DNA of 64,000 nucleotides from Microbulbifer variabilis (GCF_023716485.1 NZ_CP092418.1:975001-1039000); one strand, 5' to 3'. Shown: positions 38,988 through 48,567, counted from the stretch's first letter. The notes: a model not told the origin generated them from the letters alone. Numbers and translations: made by a program.

Positions 38988-40769
38988 GTGAATTCCGAAA
39001 TGACCGATACCCCAAAACCGGCCGGCTTCGACCAGCTGGGCCTGCCGCCTGAAATCCTAACTGCCATCGAAAAACTGGGCTATGAGACCCCCTCTCCGAT
39101 TCAGGCACAGACAATCCCCTCCCTGTTGGAGAATCGCGATGTGCTGGGCCAGGCCCAGACCGGCACCGGCAAAACAGCTGCTTTTGCACTGCCTTTACTG
39201 TCCAAACTGGACCTGAAAAACCGTCGGCCGCAAGCTTTGGTACTAGCGCCGACTCGTGAATTGGCTATCCAGGTAGCTGAGGCTTGCCAGGCTTATGCTT
39301 CTAACCTGAAAGGCTTCCATGTGGCTCCAATTTATGGCGGTGCCGACTATCGTGGACAGATCCAACAATTAAAACGCGGTGTGCAGCTAGTGGTGGGTAC
39401 CCCTGGCCGAGTGATGGATCATATGCGTCGCGGTTCCCTGGATCTCTCCAATCTGAGTACCTTGGTGCTGGATGAGGCCGATGAAATGTTGCGCATGGGT
39501 TTTATCGACGATGTGCAGTGGGTATTGGAACAGATTCCGGAAGAGCGCCAGATCGCGCTGTTCTCCGCCACCATGCCCAAAGAGATCGCTCGGATAGCTC
39601 GCGAGCATTTACACGAGCCAGTTGAAGTCAAAATCCGTGTCAAGCAAGAGACTGCGGAGACCATCCGCCAGCGCTACTGGCCCGTGGGCGGTTTGCATAA
39701 ACTGGATGCCCTGACTCGTATCCTCGAAGCCGAGCCGGTAGATGCCACGATTATTTTCGTACGCACCAAAAACAGCACTGTTGAGCTTGCAGACAAGCTG
39801 GCCGCGCGCGGTTTTGCCAGTGCCGCCCTGAATGGCGATATGGCGCAGAACCTGCGCGAGCAGGTAATCGATAAGCTTAAGAACGGCAAGCTCGATATTG
39901 TTGTGGCCACTGATGTGGCAGCGCGCGGACTGGATGTGAAACGTATCAGCCACGTGATCAACTACGACATCCCTTACGATACCGAAGCCTATATTCATCG
40001 TATCGGTCGTACCGGCCGCGCCGGTCGTGAAGGGGATGCCATCTTGTTTGTGGCGCCGCGTGAACGCCGTATGCTACGTGTTATTGAGAAGGCCACCAAG
40101 AAGCCCATTGAGAAGCTGGAGTTACCCAGTGCCGAGATGGTTAACAGTGCCCGTATGCAGCGCTTCCGCGAGCGTATTACCGCAACCCTGGAAGGCCAGA
40201 CAGACCTGGCACCCTACCGCTTGCTGGTGGAGGAATTCCTCGCCCAGAATGAAGTGGACCCACTGGATGTCGCTGCTGCCTTGGCCTCCATGGCCCAGGG
40301 TGACCAGCCGCTGCTGATCAAAGAGCAGGAGTCCAAGCCGCGCAGGGAAAGGGAACGCCGCGAGCGGGACGATGATTTTGAAGGGCGTCGCCGTAAGAAA
40401 GACGGTTATGAAAAAGACCGCAAGATGCCGGCACCCGATGAGGGGCTGGAGCGCTACCGTATCGAAGTTGGTCGCGAGCACGGTGTGCGTCCGGGTGGTA
40501 TCGTTGGTGCCATTGCCAACGAGGTGGATCTGGATAGTTCCTATATAGGTCGTATTGAGATCTATGGAGACTTCACCACCGTGGACCTTCCGGAAGGTAT
40601 GCCCAAGGAAATCTTCCAGCATCTGAAGAAGGTACGGGTGGCTGGTAAGCCCATGAAGATTTCCCGTTTTGATGAGTCGGCCGTTAAGGCGAAGGGCAAA
40701 CCTAAAGGTAAGCCCAAAGGCAAACCCAAGGGCAAGCCCAAGTTCAAACGGGATAATGGCGGGGAGTAA
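38988..40769 (+). CDS. deaD: DEAD-box ATP-dependent RNA helicase (DeaD/CsdA-like)
   Basis: A 593-residue helicase. The Q-motif region is GFDQLGLPPEILTAIEKLGY, motif I is AQTGTGKTAAF, motif II is VLDEADEMLRMGF, motif III is LFSATMP and motif VI is YIHRIGRTGRAGR. A DbpA-like RNA-binding domain near residues 490-560 follows (YRIEVGREHGVRPGGIVGAI, IGRIEIYGDFTTVDLP), and a basic KGKP repeat tail ends it. It unwinds structured RNA in ribosome assembly and cold adaptation. GTG 38988 has TTAGG six bases upstream; ATG 39000 is the alternative and has none. Base composition is clearly richer in GC than the capsule genes. A strong terminator follows. Confidence 0.95.
   Translation: MNSEMTDTPKPAGFDQLGLPPEILTAIEKLGYETPSPIQAQTIPSLLENRDVLGQAQTGTGKTAAFALPLLSKLDLKNRRPQALVLAPTRELAIQVAEACQAYASNLKGFHVAPIYGGADYRGQIQQLKRGVQLVVGTPGRVMDHMRRGSLDLSNLSTLVLDEADEMLRMGFIDDVQWVLEQIPEERQIALFSATMPKEIARIAREHLHEPVEVKIRVKQETAETIRQRYWPVGGLHKLDALTRILEAEPVDATIIFVRTKNSTVELADKLAARGFASAALNGDMAQNLREQVIDKLKNGKLDIVVATDVAARGLDVKRISHVINYDIPYDTEAYIHRIGRTGRAGREGDAILFVAPRERRMLRVIEKATKKPIEKLELPSAEMVNSARMQRFRERITATLEGQTDLAPYRLLVEEFLAQNEVDPLDVAAALASMAQGDQPLLIKEQESKPRRERERRERDDDFEGRRRKKDGYEKDRKMPAPDEGLERYRIEVGREHGVRPGGIVGAIANEVDLDSSYIGRIEIYGDFTTVDLPEGMPKEIFQHLKKVRVAGKPMKISRFDESAVKAKGKPKGKPKGKPKGKPKFKRDNGGE
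40692..40739 (+). repeat. 12-bp tandem repeat coding for the KGKP tail
   Basis: Four imperfect copies of AAGGGCAAACCC-like units encode Lys-Gly-Lys-Pro four times at the C-terminus of the helicase. Differences are mostly synonymous third-position changes. Such repeats can change copy number by slippage, and the basic tail probably binds RNA. Confidence 0.85.
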
Positions 40770-40791
40770 TCTTTTCCCAGCAAATATCCAA

Positions 40792-40830
40792 GGCATAAAA
40801 AACGGCGCTTATAGCGCCGTTTTTTATGCC
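40792..40830. terminator. Bidirectional terminator between deaD and cytochrome b561
   Basis: A perfect 18-bp inverted repeat (GGCATAAAAAACGGCGCT and its complement) with a three-base loop TAT. Runs of six A and six T flank the GC-rich core, so it works as an intrinsic terminator in both directions, as fits the convergent genes on either side. Confidence 0.92.
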
Positions 40831-40851
40831 GCAAGTCTAGGGTAGCAGTGC

Positions 40852-41391
40852 TTAGCGCTGCGGTAACATACGGGTCAGAGTGCTATCGCGCATGACGAAG
40901 TGGTGCCAGAGCGCGGCGGCGATATGCAGTCCCACCAATATCAGCAGGGCCGGCCACAGAACATCCTTGTGCAGGAAACCGAGCTGCTTGCCCAGGTCTG
41001 AATTCTCTGCCAGTAGGCGCGGTAGGGCAAAAAGGTCAAAAAACTCTGTATCCCTGCCGAACAGCTGACGCATCGCAATACCGGAAACCGGCATTGCTAG
41101 TAAAACCAAGTAGAGAGCACCATGGGTCAGGTTGGATAAGGCCTTCTGCCAGGAGCGGCCCTGGATCTGCGGGCGCTTGTGGCGCGCACGCCAGTAGAGA
41201 CGAACTGCCAGCAGCATTAACACCGCGACACCCAGAGAGAAGTGCAGGCGCATAAACCAGCCGCGCATTGGATCGTCGCGTTCAAAGAATTCGTGCAGCT
41301 CTACGGCGCCCCATACCGCCAGTAGTAGAATCACAAACAGCCAATGCAGGCCTTTACTCACTGAGTTCCAGCGATCATTCGTTGTGGACAT
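40852..41391 (-). CDS. Cytochrome b561 family protein
   Basis: A 179-residue inner-membrane protein with four hydrophobic spans. The N-terminal WNSVSKGLHWLFVILL has the histidine expected to bind heme, as do MRLHFSLGVAVLMLL and LVGLHIAAALWHHFV. This is the bacterial cytochrome b561/CybB fold, which moves electrons from ubiquinol and may oxidise superoxide. On the minus strand AGGAG stands seven bases before the ATG. It shares a terminator with deaD. Confidence 0.9.
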   Translation of the reverse strand: MSTTNDRWNSVSKGLHWLFVILLLAVWGAVELHEFFERDDPMRGWFMRLHFSLGVAVLMLLAVRLYWRARHKRPQIQGRSWQKALSNLTHGALYLVLLAMPVSGIAMRQLFGRDTEFFDLFALPRLLAENSDLGKQLGFLHKDVLWPALLILVGLHIAAALWHHFVMRDSTLTRMLPQR

Positions 41392-41492
41392 AGAACGTCT
41401 CCTGTAAAGCAGCGCCCAGCGCGGGCGTTAGGTTGCGGCGGGCGTGTGCACCCGCTCCAGTTATCTGTTGCTGATAGTAGTGGCTAGTTCGC

Positions 41493-42428
41493 TTAACTCG
41501 CCGCGCGAATCCCGTTTAGATGGCTAAAACAGGTATCCCGGGCGGTCCGCAGAAAGTCAGCGGCATAGGCTTGCTCCAGCATTTCCTCGCGTACGGCGGC
41601 ATAAAGAGTACTCCATAGACCCTTTTCCCCCAGACGCAACTGCGCCACAAATCCTTTTTGCAGATATTCGTGCAAGGCCCAGTTGGGCAGGGCGCAGACA
41701 CCTCGGCCACTGGCCACCAGCTGCACCATCATAACCGTCAACTCTGCCGTGCGTACACCCGCGGGCTCGATGCCAGCGGGCTCGAGGAAATTCTGGAAAA
41801 TATCCAGTCGCTCCCGCTCCACCGGGTAAGTGATCTGTACCTCTCCGGCCAACTCCCCGGGAGTCACCCAGCGGCGCTTGGCATCATCTTGTAATAGTGG
41901 ATGTTTGCGGCTGAGTGCCAGGCACATCTCAAAGCTGAATAGTGGCTGATAGTGGATGCCTTTCAAATCCCGGTCTGGATTAGAGGTGACCACCAGATCC
42001 AAGTCACCGCGGGTAAGGGCTGGCAGCGGTGCGAAGTGAAAGCCACTGCACAGATCCAGCTCCACCTCGGGCCAGTCGTCGCGATAAGTATTCAAAGCCG
42101 GCATCAACCACTGGTAACAGCTGTGGCATTCGATAGCGATATTCAAGCGTCCCGACTGGCCGGAGGCCAGCCGTGCCAAGTCTCGCTGGGCTAGAGCCGC
42201 GCGCGGCAATATGTCATCGGCCAGCTGCAGCAGGCGCAAGCCGGCGCTGGTAAAGCGCAGCGGGCGGGATTTACGCACAAATAGTGGCAGGTTGTGGCGC
42301 TCCTCCATTTCCCGGAACAGATGAGAGAGGGCCGATTGGGTCAGGTGTAGATGCTCAGCGGCGCGCACCAGGCTGCCAGTCTCGCGCAGAACAGAGAGGG
42401 CGCGCAGATGGCGCATTTCTATCATCAT
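41493..42428 (-). CDS. metR: LysR-family regulator of methionine synthesis (MetR)
   Basis: A 311-residue LysR-type regulator. The N-terminal helix-turn-helix is HLRALSVLRETGSLVRAAEH then LHLTQSALSHLFREME. The effector domain follows, with GRLNIAIECHSCYQWLMPAL near 92. This IECHSCYQWL stretch is typical of MetR. It should activate metE and related genes with homocysteine as co-activator. It is divergent from metE, the classical metR/metE arrangement, with about 180 bases between the genes. Several ATGs stand close together at the start (MMIEM), so the exact start is uncertain by a few codons. Confidence 0.93.
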   Translation of the reverse strand: MMIEMRHLRALSVLRETGSLVRAAEHLHLTQSALSHLFREMEERHNLPLFVRKSRPLRFTSAGLRLLQLADDILPRAALAQRDLARLASGQSGRLNIAIECHSCYQWLMPALNTYRDDWPEVELDLCSGFHFAPLPALTRGDLDLVVTSNPDRDLKGIHYQPLFSFEMCLALSRKHPLLQDDAKRRWVTPGELAGEVQITYPVERERLDIFQNFLEPAGIEPAGVRTAELTVMMVQLVASGRGVCALPNWALHEYLQKGFVAQLRLGEKGLWSTLYAAVREEMLEQAYAADFLRTARDTCFSHLNGIRAAS

Positions 42429-42458
42429 TAAAATTATTCATGTTCATTGCAAAAAATA

Positions 42459-42471
42459 TGAAATTGATTGA
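42459..42471. promoter_or_regulatory. Candidate MetR operator between metR and metE
   Basis: TGAAATTGATTGA matches the MetR palindrome TGAA-N5-TTCA with one mismatch. It is 31 bases beyond the metR start and about 140 bases before metE, a reasonable place for a site controlling both. It was judged by eye only. Confidence 0.35.
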
Positions 42472-42609
42472 ATAACACTACAGGCACACAATCAAGTCCT
42501 AAGCCTCACAAGTGGTGAAGCCGCAATCGGTAGACAAATAGCGCCGACATGTGTGGGCAGGAAAAAAGGGCTTGGCCCTCTCACAGGAACGGACTTGGGA
42601 AAGTAGAAA

Positions 42610-44841
42610 ATGGTGCAAACGCATGTCCTCGGTTATCCGCGCATCGGCGCTGATCGCGAACTAAAGAAAGCTCAGGAAGCCTATTGGCGTGGTGAAATAT
42701 CTCAGCAGCGGCTACTGGAAGTTGGTGAGAGTATTCGTCGGGAGAACTGGCAGGCCCAGGCAAGTGAGGGGCTCAATTTAGTGACGGTTGGCGATTTTGC
42801 CTGGTATGACCAGGTACTCAATCATTCGCTGATGTTTGGTGTGGTTGCTGAGCGCTTTGCCGAAGGCGCTGCGAGCAATAAATTGGACCAGTACTTTCGT
42901 CTAGCCCGCGGCCGCGCGCCCTCCGGTCAACCGGTTGCGGCGAGTGCCATGACCAAGTGGTTCGATACCAATTATCACTATTTAGTGCCAGAGCTTCACG
43001 AGAAGCAAACTTTTACCCTGGATAGTAATTGGTTGCTGGAAGAAATACGTGAAGCACAATCCCTGGGTTATAAGGCCAAGCCGGTGGTTCTCGGGCCGCT
43101 CACTTACCTCTGGTTGGGGCGGGGTGTTGATGATGTTCTGGATTTGCTCGCCAATCTATTGCTCTGCTATGCCGAGCTGTTTTCCCAGTTTGAAAGCCTG
43201 GGGGTGGAATGGGTGCAAATTGATGAGCCGATTCTCGGTTTGGATTTGCCAGAGCAATGGCGCAGTGCGTTTCACACTGTGTATGCCCAGCTCAACCAGA
43301 TGGCAGATTTGCAATTATTGCTGTCGACCTATTTTTCCCCGTTGCGGGAAAACCTGCAGTTGGCTTTTTCCCTGCCGGTTGGGGGAGTACACATTGACTG
43401 CGTAAGGGCGCCAGAGGAGCTTGCGGAAGCCGCGCAGTTGCTTGGGGAAGATCAGGTACTTTCCGCGGGGGTACTGAATGGCCGCAATGTTTGGCGAGCG
43501 GATTTGCAGAAGTGGCAATCACAGCTGAAGCCTCTGGCGGATCGTTTGGGCGAGCGCCTATGGCTTTCGGCCAGCTGTTCACTACTGCACAGCCCGGTGG
43601 ACTTGGATACAGAAACATTGTTGCCGGCTGAGCAAAAACAAAAGCTTGCCTTCAGTCGCCAGAAGTTAGCGGAGTTGGCCCAGTTGCAAAAACTATTGGC
43701 CGAGCCAGTTCCATCAACGGCAACTCCAGAAGAGAACCCTATCGCCGGCAACTCCGTCACTGAGCGCTTACAGGACAGCTGGCGTGCACAGCGCTATCAG
43801 GAGCGCGCGGTACTGCAGGAAAAATGCTGGCAGTTACCACTGTTGCCGACCACCACGATCGGCTCTTTCCCACAAACGGACCTATTGCGCAAGGTACGTC
43901 GCCAGCATCGCAGCGGTGAGATCAGTGAGTTGGATTACACCCAGCATTTGCGTGCGGAGATTGCCGAGGCGATCCGTCGCCAGGAAATTCTTGGCTTGGA
44001 CGTGTTGGTACACGGTGAAGCCGAACGCAACGATATGGTGGAGTATTTTGGCGAGCAACTGCAGGGGTTTGTACATACTGGCAATGGTTGGGTACAGAGC
44101 TATGGGTCCCGCTGTGTAAAACCGCCAATTATTTTCGGTGACATTTCTCGTCCACAGGCTATGACGGTGGAGTGGAGCAGCTATGCCCAGAGCCTGACCC
44201 AAAGGCCGGTAAAAGGCATGCTCACAGGTCCAGTGACGATTCTCAACTGGTCTTTCCCTCGTGAGGATATCCACCGAAGTGAAAGTTGCTTGCAGATTGC
44301 CGAGGCATTACGCCAGGAAGTATTGGATCTTGAGAATGCGGGTATAGGAATCATTCAGATTGATGAGCCGGCTCTGCGCGAAGGGGTCCCCCTGCGTGAA
44401 TCCGAGCATGCTGATTATTTTGCCTGGGCGGTGGGATGTTTTCGTTTTACCTGTAGCGAGGTAAAAGCGGAAACCCAGATTCACACCCACATGTGTTATA
44501 GCAATTTCAATGCAATCATGGAGGCGATTGTCTCTTTGGATGCGGATGTCATTACTATCGAATCAGCCCGTTCAGATCTGCGTCTGCTCAGTGCTTTTGC
44601 CGATAGGAATGGCGGTTACCCCAATGAAATAGGGCCGGGAATTTACGATATCCACTCCCCTAATGTGCCTGAGCGGGAAGAGCTGGTTGAGCGTCTGAAG
44701 AAAATTGCCGAAGTAGTGCCGATACAGCGGCTTTGGGTGAACCCAGATTGTGGCTTAAAAACCCGCAGCTGGGCCGAGGTGGGCTCCTCCCTACTGAATA
44801 TGGTGGAAGCGGCGCGTACTGTGCGCAGCGAGTTGGCCTAA
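42610..44841 (+). CDS. metE: Cobalamin-independent methionine synthase (MetE)
   Basis: A 743-residue protein that transfers a methyl group from 5-methyltetrahydrofolate to homocysteine. The N-terminal half has LGYPRIGADRELKKAQEAYW and the C-terminal half has TTTIGSFPQTDLLRKVR, VHGEAERNDMVEYFGE and IQIDEPALREG. Zinc ligands are in place: IHTHMC (about His627 and Cys629), TIESARSD (Glu651) and NPDCGLKTR (about Cys714). Length is normal for MetE (about 750). ATG 42610 follows a GGGAAAG stretch. It is divergent from metR and ends at a strong terminator. Confidence 0.97.
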   Translation: MVQTHVLGYPRIGADRELKKAQEAYWRGEISQQRLLEVGESIRRENWQAQASEGLNLVTVGDFAWYDQVLNHSLMFGVVAERFAEGAASNKLDQYFRLARGRAPSGQPVAASAMTKWFDTNYHYLVPELHEKQTFTLDSNWLLEEIREAQSLGYKAKPVVLGPLTYLWLGRGVDDVLDLLANLLLCYAELFSQFESLGVEWVQIDEPILGLDLPEQWRSAFHTVYAQLNQMADLQLLLSTYFSPLRENLQLAFSLPVGGVHIDCVRAPEELAEAAQLLGEDQVLSAGVLNGRNVWRADLQKWQSQLKPLADRLGERLWLSASCSLLHSPVDLDTETLLPAEQKQKLAFSRQKLAELAQLQKLLAEPVPSTATPEENPIAGNSVTERLQDSWRAQRYQERAVLQEKCWQLPLLPTTTIGSFPQTDLLRKVRRQHRSGEISELDYTQHLRAEIAEAIRRQEILGLDVLVHGEAERNDMVEYFGEQLQGFVHTGNGWVQSYGSRCVKPPIIFGDISRPQAMTVEWSSYAQSLTQRPVKGMLTGPVTILNWSFPREDIHRSESCLQIAEALRQEVLDLENAGIGIIQIDEPALREGVPLRESEHADYFAWAVGCFRFTCSEVKAETQIHTHMCYSNFNAIMEAIVSLDADVITIESARSDLRLLSAFADRNGGYPNEIGPGIYDIHSPNVPEREELVERLKKIAEVVPIQRLWVNPDCGLKTRSWAEVGSSLLNMVEAARTVRSELA

Positions 44842-44855
44842 TATTTGGCTAATAA

Positions 44856-44888
44856 AAAAACCGGCAGTCTTTCTGACTGCCGGTTTTT
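44856..44888. terminator. Bidirectional terminator between metE and the amidohydrolase gene
   Basis: A nine-base-pair GC-rich stem (CCGGCAGTC pairing with GACTGCCGG) with a five-base loop, flanked by A and T runs. It serves metE on the + strand and the convergent amidohydrolase on the minus strand. Confidence 0.92.
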
Positions 44889-44921
44889 ACTTTTCTTTTT
44901 TTTGCTTGCCGCTTTGTCTTT

Positions 44922-46973
44922 TTATTCAGACTTGGCTGCAATGGTAGTCGTACCATTTAATTCAAATGGCACCGAGGGGTGGAACGATTTGATGCCCAGG
45001 GCTTGATACAGTTCATCGGGACGATAGAGATTTTGCCCTTCAATAACCAATGCGGTGCGACGCAGTGCGCTGATATCTTCCAGCGGATTACCTTCCAGTA
45101 AAACCAGGTCTGCATTTTTACCCACGGTGATACTGCCAGTATATTGATCGGCTCCCATTACCTGGGCGGGTACCAGTGTGGCAGTACGTAGTACATCCAT
45201 AGCGGATATACCGGATTTGGCATAGAGCTCCAACTCGCGCAGCAGGGTAAACCCGGGAATACCATCGGAACCCGCTACCATGGTCACCTTGTGCTCATGC
45301 AGTTTACGCATCATTTTCAGCAGGGCATCGGCGGAGAGGTCGTAGTCATCCCTATGTTCCGGTTTTACATCCAGCTCGGCACCGACAAATGCGCGCTGAA
45401 TATTCACCGGTAAATGGCCGGCGATATCTTCAAACTCCGGATCTACTTTGCCAGGCTGGCGCAGCAACATAGAGCTAAATACGGTAGTCGTGGCATCTAC
45501 CACTGTGCCTTTTTCAGCGAGTTTATCCAGGAAATCGCCAACCTCTGCACTTTCCAAGTCCAGCTCGTGGGCATGTTCACCAATCTCGGTAAAACGCAGT
45601 TTTTTGCGGGTGTCGATCTTGCCCATAAAATTGAGGAACAGCATATTGATATGCTGGATTTCATCAAAGCCGGCATCCACTGCTTCCTCTGCGGTCATAA
45701 AGGCGGGGATATGCCCGGATAAGCGCATGCCGTTTTCGTGGATATGTTTGGCTAAGGGGGCGATCCATTCAGGTTCCATGGAGCTGTAAGTTTTTATCTG
45801 TTGGTAGCCATGTTCCGCATACCACTCGACAATTTCCTTGGCTTCTTCCAGGCTATCTGCCGTTTTACCCATGCGCATGGCATTTTCACTTTCCCTGTCC
45901 ATAAAGCCCGCACGGAACAGGTCACCGCCGATAATCTGTTCGGACTCATACAGGCCGGAGATGCGCATAATATTTTCGTGGGTATTACCGATATCGCGCA
46001 CATTAATAATACCGGCGGCCATATTCAGGGCACCATCAGTGGGTGACAGGTGTGCGTGCATATCCCACAGCCCGGGAATCAGGGTGTGGCCTTTGGCATC
46101 GATACGGGTGGCGTTTTGGACTTTGATTGGGCGGCGGCTAATCTTGGTGATTTTGCCGTTTTCCACCAGTAAGTGGCGACGCTTGCGGAGCTTGCCCGCT
46201 TCTACATCCACCAGATTGACGTTGCTAATCAGGATCGGCTGGGCGGAGGTATGGGTGTGCTTTTCGGCGATATCCAGTAAATACTGGTCGGAAGCGGCAA
46301 CCTGGTGTTCTTTGAGTTGTTGCAGGTGAGATTTATCCCAGCCTTTGCGCAGTATGGCGAACCAGCCTCCTTCATCGGCGGCAAACAGATCACCGGATTC
46401 ATCGTACCAGGCCAGGTCCGGAGTAAAACCCAGGCCACTCACACCGTAGAGATACACGGTTTTTTTCTCATCGCCCTGCTCAAGAGTGAGCTGATCTAGC
46501 TTGTGTAGCTGGGCTTGTCCTTGGGGGAGTAAACCTATGCTATGATCCTTATCGGCAAGTAGCGCTTTTACCAGCTGGGTTTGTACGGCCAGAGTCGAGT
46601 TTTTGGGAATATAAAACTGCGCTTCGGAAGTTTTTGCGCTGCCGTGTTCATCGGTGCCTTGCCAAGTGGCCACACCATCTTTCAGTGTAAATTCTTCATT
46701 AACTGGCGCGCCAAAGGGGCTGATACCTTCAATGTGGACCTGCTCGGGCATTTTGGCAGCGCCGATCGTGAAGCTCTCCTTTAGATTGAGTCGGCGGTTA
46801 TTCCAACCGAGCTTTAATTCCCCGGAAATTTTCGAGCCCTTTTGTTCGATCACCTCGCTGCCGGCGATACCCTCTTTATCGTAAAAGATATATTCGATTG
46901 ATTTTGCATAGGCGCAATTGGCAGTGGCAAATACCGCTGCGGCGACCAGTGTTGCTAGCCTGGACTTTTTCAT
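44922..46973 (-). CDS. Secreted amidohydrolase-family protein
   Basis: A 683-residue protein with a clear signal peptide (MKKSRLATLVAAAVFATANC, cut after AYA near residue 23), so it acts in the periplasm or outside. The N-terminal 230 residues are a beta-rich region of unknown role. From about 245 the amidohydrolase fold begins: NVNLVDVEAGKLRKR, LIPGLWDMHAHLSP with the metal-binding HxH, LSGHIPAFMTAEEA, FDEIQHINMLF, VTMVAGSDGIPGF and GKNADLVLLEGNPLEDIS. Relatives include imidazolonepropionase-like and prolidase-like enzymes. The substrate is unknown. AAAGG stands about nine bases before the start. Confidence 0.85.
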   Translation of the reverse strand: MKKSRLATLVAAAVFATANCAYAKSIEYIFYDKEGIAGSEVIEQKGSKISGELKLGWNNRRLNLKESFTIGAAKMPEQVHIEGISPFGAPVNEEFTLKDGVATWQGTDEHGSAKTSEAQFYIPKNSTLAVQTQLVKALLADKDHSIGLLPQGQAQLHKLDQLTLEQGDEKKTVYLYGVSGLGFTPDLAWYDESGDLFAADEGGWFAILRKGWDKSHLQQLKEHQVAASDQYLLDIAEKHTHTSAQPILISNVNLVDVEAGKLRKRRHLLVENGKITKISRRPIKVQNATRIDAKGHTLIPGLWDMHAHLSPTDGALNMAAGIINVRDIGNTHENIMRISGLYESEQIIGGDLFRAGFMDRESENAMRMGKTADSLEEAKEIVEWYAEHGYQQIKTYSSMEPEWIAPLAKHIHENGMRLSGHIPAFMTAEEAVDAGFDEIQHINMLFLNFMGKIDTRKKLRFTEIGEHAHELDLESAEVGDFLDKLAEKGTVVDATTTVFSSMLLRQPGKVDPEFEDIAGHLPVNIQRAFVGAELDVKPEHRDDYDLSADALLKMMRKLHEHKVTMVAGSDGIPGFTLLRELELYAKSGISAMDVLRTATLVPAQVMGADQYTGSITVGKNADLVLLEGNPLEDISALRRTALVIEGQNLYRPDELYQALGIKSFHPSVPFELNGTTTIAAKSE

Positions 46974-47172
46974 AGGGCGAACCTTTCTTGTTGTTTTTGC
47001 GCAGGGGAGGTTGGCTGTTTTTTTCTATTCAGGCAAGAGATAGCAGTACAGAGAGTGATGGCTTTAGGAGTAATTTCGGCAGAAGGATGAATCAGGGCGA
47101 CAGGGCGTTGGGATAAACCTCAGTGGTTTTTTATTTTACCTATTAAGGGTGAGGGAGAGCTTGAGGAGATCC

Positions 47173-47208
47173 GGCAACCTGGAAGACAGCAAAACCTGCC
47201 AGATTGCC
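47173..47208. other. Hairpin between pepQ and the amidohydrolase gene
   Basis: GGCAACCTGG and CCAGATTGCC form a ten-base-pair stem with one wobble, enclosing an inner CAG/CTG pairing. It is downstream of pepQ on the minus strand but lacks a T run, so it may be a transcript-end stabiliser or a factor-dependent terminator. Confidence 0.4.
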
Positions 47209-47253
47209 TTACTCTTGGCGAGAGCGAGTTAGAGTATCTATTTACCTATGGCA

Positions 47254-48567
47254 TTAATACTCTACCTCGCAGGCGCGGGTGAGGTTCTCGTTCGCTTCGG
47301 CACCCACCACAATATTGTCCTCAATACGCACGCCGCCGTAGGGGTGGAACTCTTCAACCTTATTCCAATTAACTTCACTGGCAAGGGGGGAGGCTTTCAA
47401 TTCTGCCAGCAGACTATCGATAAAGTAGAGCCCCGGCTCAATAGTAAATACTTGGTTTTCTTCAATAGTGCGGCTGGTGCGCAGGAAAGGGTACTCCGCA
47501 GGTGGGGGTGTGGTACCGCCATCGGGGCCACTCTGGTGACCACCCACATCGTGTACCTGCAGACCGAGGAAGTGGCCCAGACCATGAGGCATAAATGGCC
47601 GGGTTAATCCGGACTCCACCGCACTCTCGGCAGAAGATTTGATGATATCGAACTGGGCCAGCAACTCGCCAACTTTCAAGTGGCACTGGCGGTGTAGATC
47701 CGGGTAGGGCAGGCCGGGTTTGAGGCCGTCCACCAGCTGCAGCTGCTTTTCATCCATTGCCGCCACCAGCTGAGCAAACTCGCTGTCGGCATAGCTATAG
47801 GTGCGGGTGATATCCGCACAATAGCCGTTGCAATCGGCCCCTGCGTCTATCAGAAAGGTCTTTAATTCTGTGCCGGGCAGGCGCTGGGTGGAGAGGTGGG
47901 TGTAGTGCAGTATCGCTGCGTGTTCATTGAGGGCCACGATATTGCCGTACGGCATGGTGTTCTCGCCCTGGCCGGTAGCACTCAAGTAGGCTTGGTTGAT
48001 CTCGAACTCGCTGGCGCCACCGCGGAAAGCCAGTTCAGCGGCTCGGTGCCCTGCCACCGCAATGCGGTTGGCCTCGCGCAGGCAGGCGACTTCATAAGGG
48101 GTCTTGTTGGCGCGCGCCCAATGTAGACGGTTGATTAGGGTTTCGGGGTTGATCTCGCCGAGTGTCCAGTCCTGGAACCTATCAGCGTCACCAATGAAGG
48201 CGGCGTTATCCGCGTTTAGGAATTCCCGGGCATCTGCTGGCTTACTCAACAGCTCGATATCGTAGAGCTCACTCCAGAAGGTCTGTGGCGCGGGTGGGAC
48301 ATAGTGCCAGAAGTCCACCGGGCGGTAGAACAAGAGTTTGGGCTTCTGCCCACGCCTGTAGATCACCCAACTGTTGGGGTTGTCGGTGATTGGTACCAGG
48401 GCCTTGAACTGGGGATTGACCTTAAAAGGGTAGGGATTGTCATCCAGAAACTGCATCCTGGGTGCACCGCTGAATACATTCAGGGTATCGAAGCCGCAGG
48501 ACTCCAATATTTCATCGTAGCGGCGGCACAGGGTGGCCATATGATCTGCGTAAAGGTTTTTATCCAT
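47254..48567 (-). CDS. pepQ: Xaa-Pro dipeptidase (PepQ)
   Basis: A 437-residue M24-family metallopeptidase. An N-terminal creatinase-like domain is followed by the pita-bread catalytic domain. Metal ligands are visible in IDAGADCNGYCADITRTY, HGLGHFLGLQVHDVGG, FTIEPGLYFIDSLL and GGVRIEDNIVV. It splits dipeptides with C-terminal proline and, in some relatives, organophosphate esters. Length matches PepQ (about 440). GGGGAG precedes the start on the minus strand. It is divergent from purU, with about 80 bases between them. Confidence 0.95.
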   Translation of the reverse strand: MDKNLYADHMATLCRRYDEILESCGFDTLNVFSGAPRMQFLDDNPYPFKVNPQFKALVPITDNPNSWVIYRRGQKPKLLFYRPVDFWHYVPPAPQTFWSELYDIELLSKPADAREFLNADNAAFIGDADRFQDWTLGEINPETLINRLHWARANKTPYEVACLREANRIAVAGHRAAELAFRGGASEFEINQAYLSATGQGENTMPYGNIVALNEHAAILHYTHLSTQRLPGTELKTFLIDAGADCNGYCADITRTYSYADSEFAQLVAAMDEKQLQLVDGLKPGLPYPDLHRQCHLKVGELLAQFDIIKSSAESAVESGLTRPFMPHGLGHFLGLQVHDVGGHQSGPDGGTTPPPAEYPFLRTSRTIEENQVFTIEPGLYFIDSLLAELKASPLASEVNWNKVEEFHPYGGVRIEDNIVVGAEANENLTRACEVEY

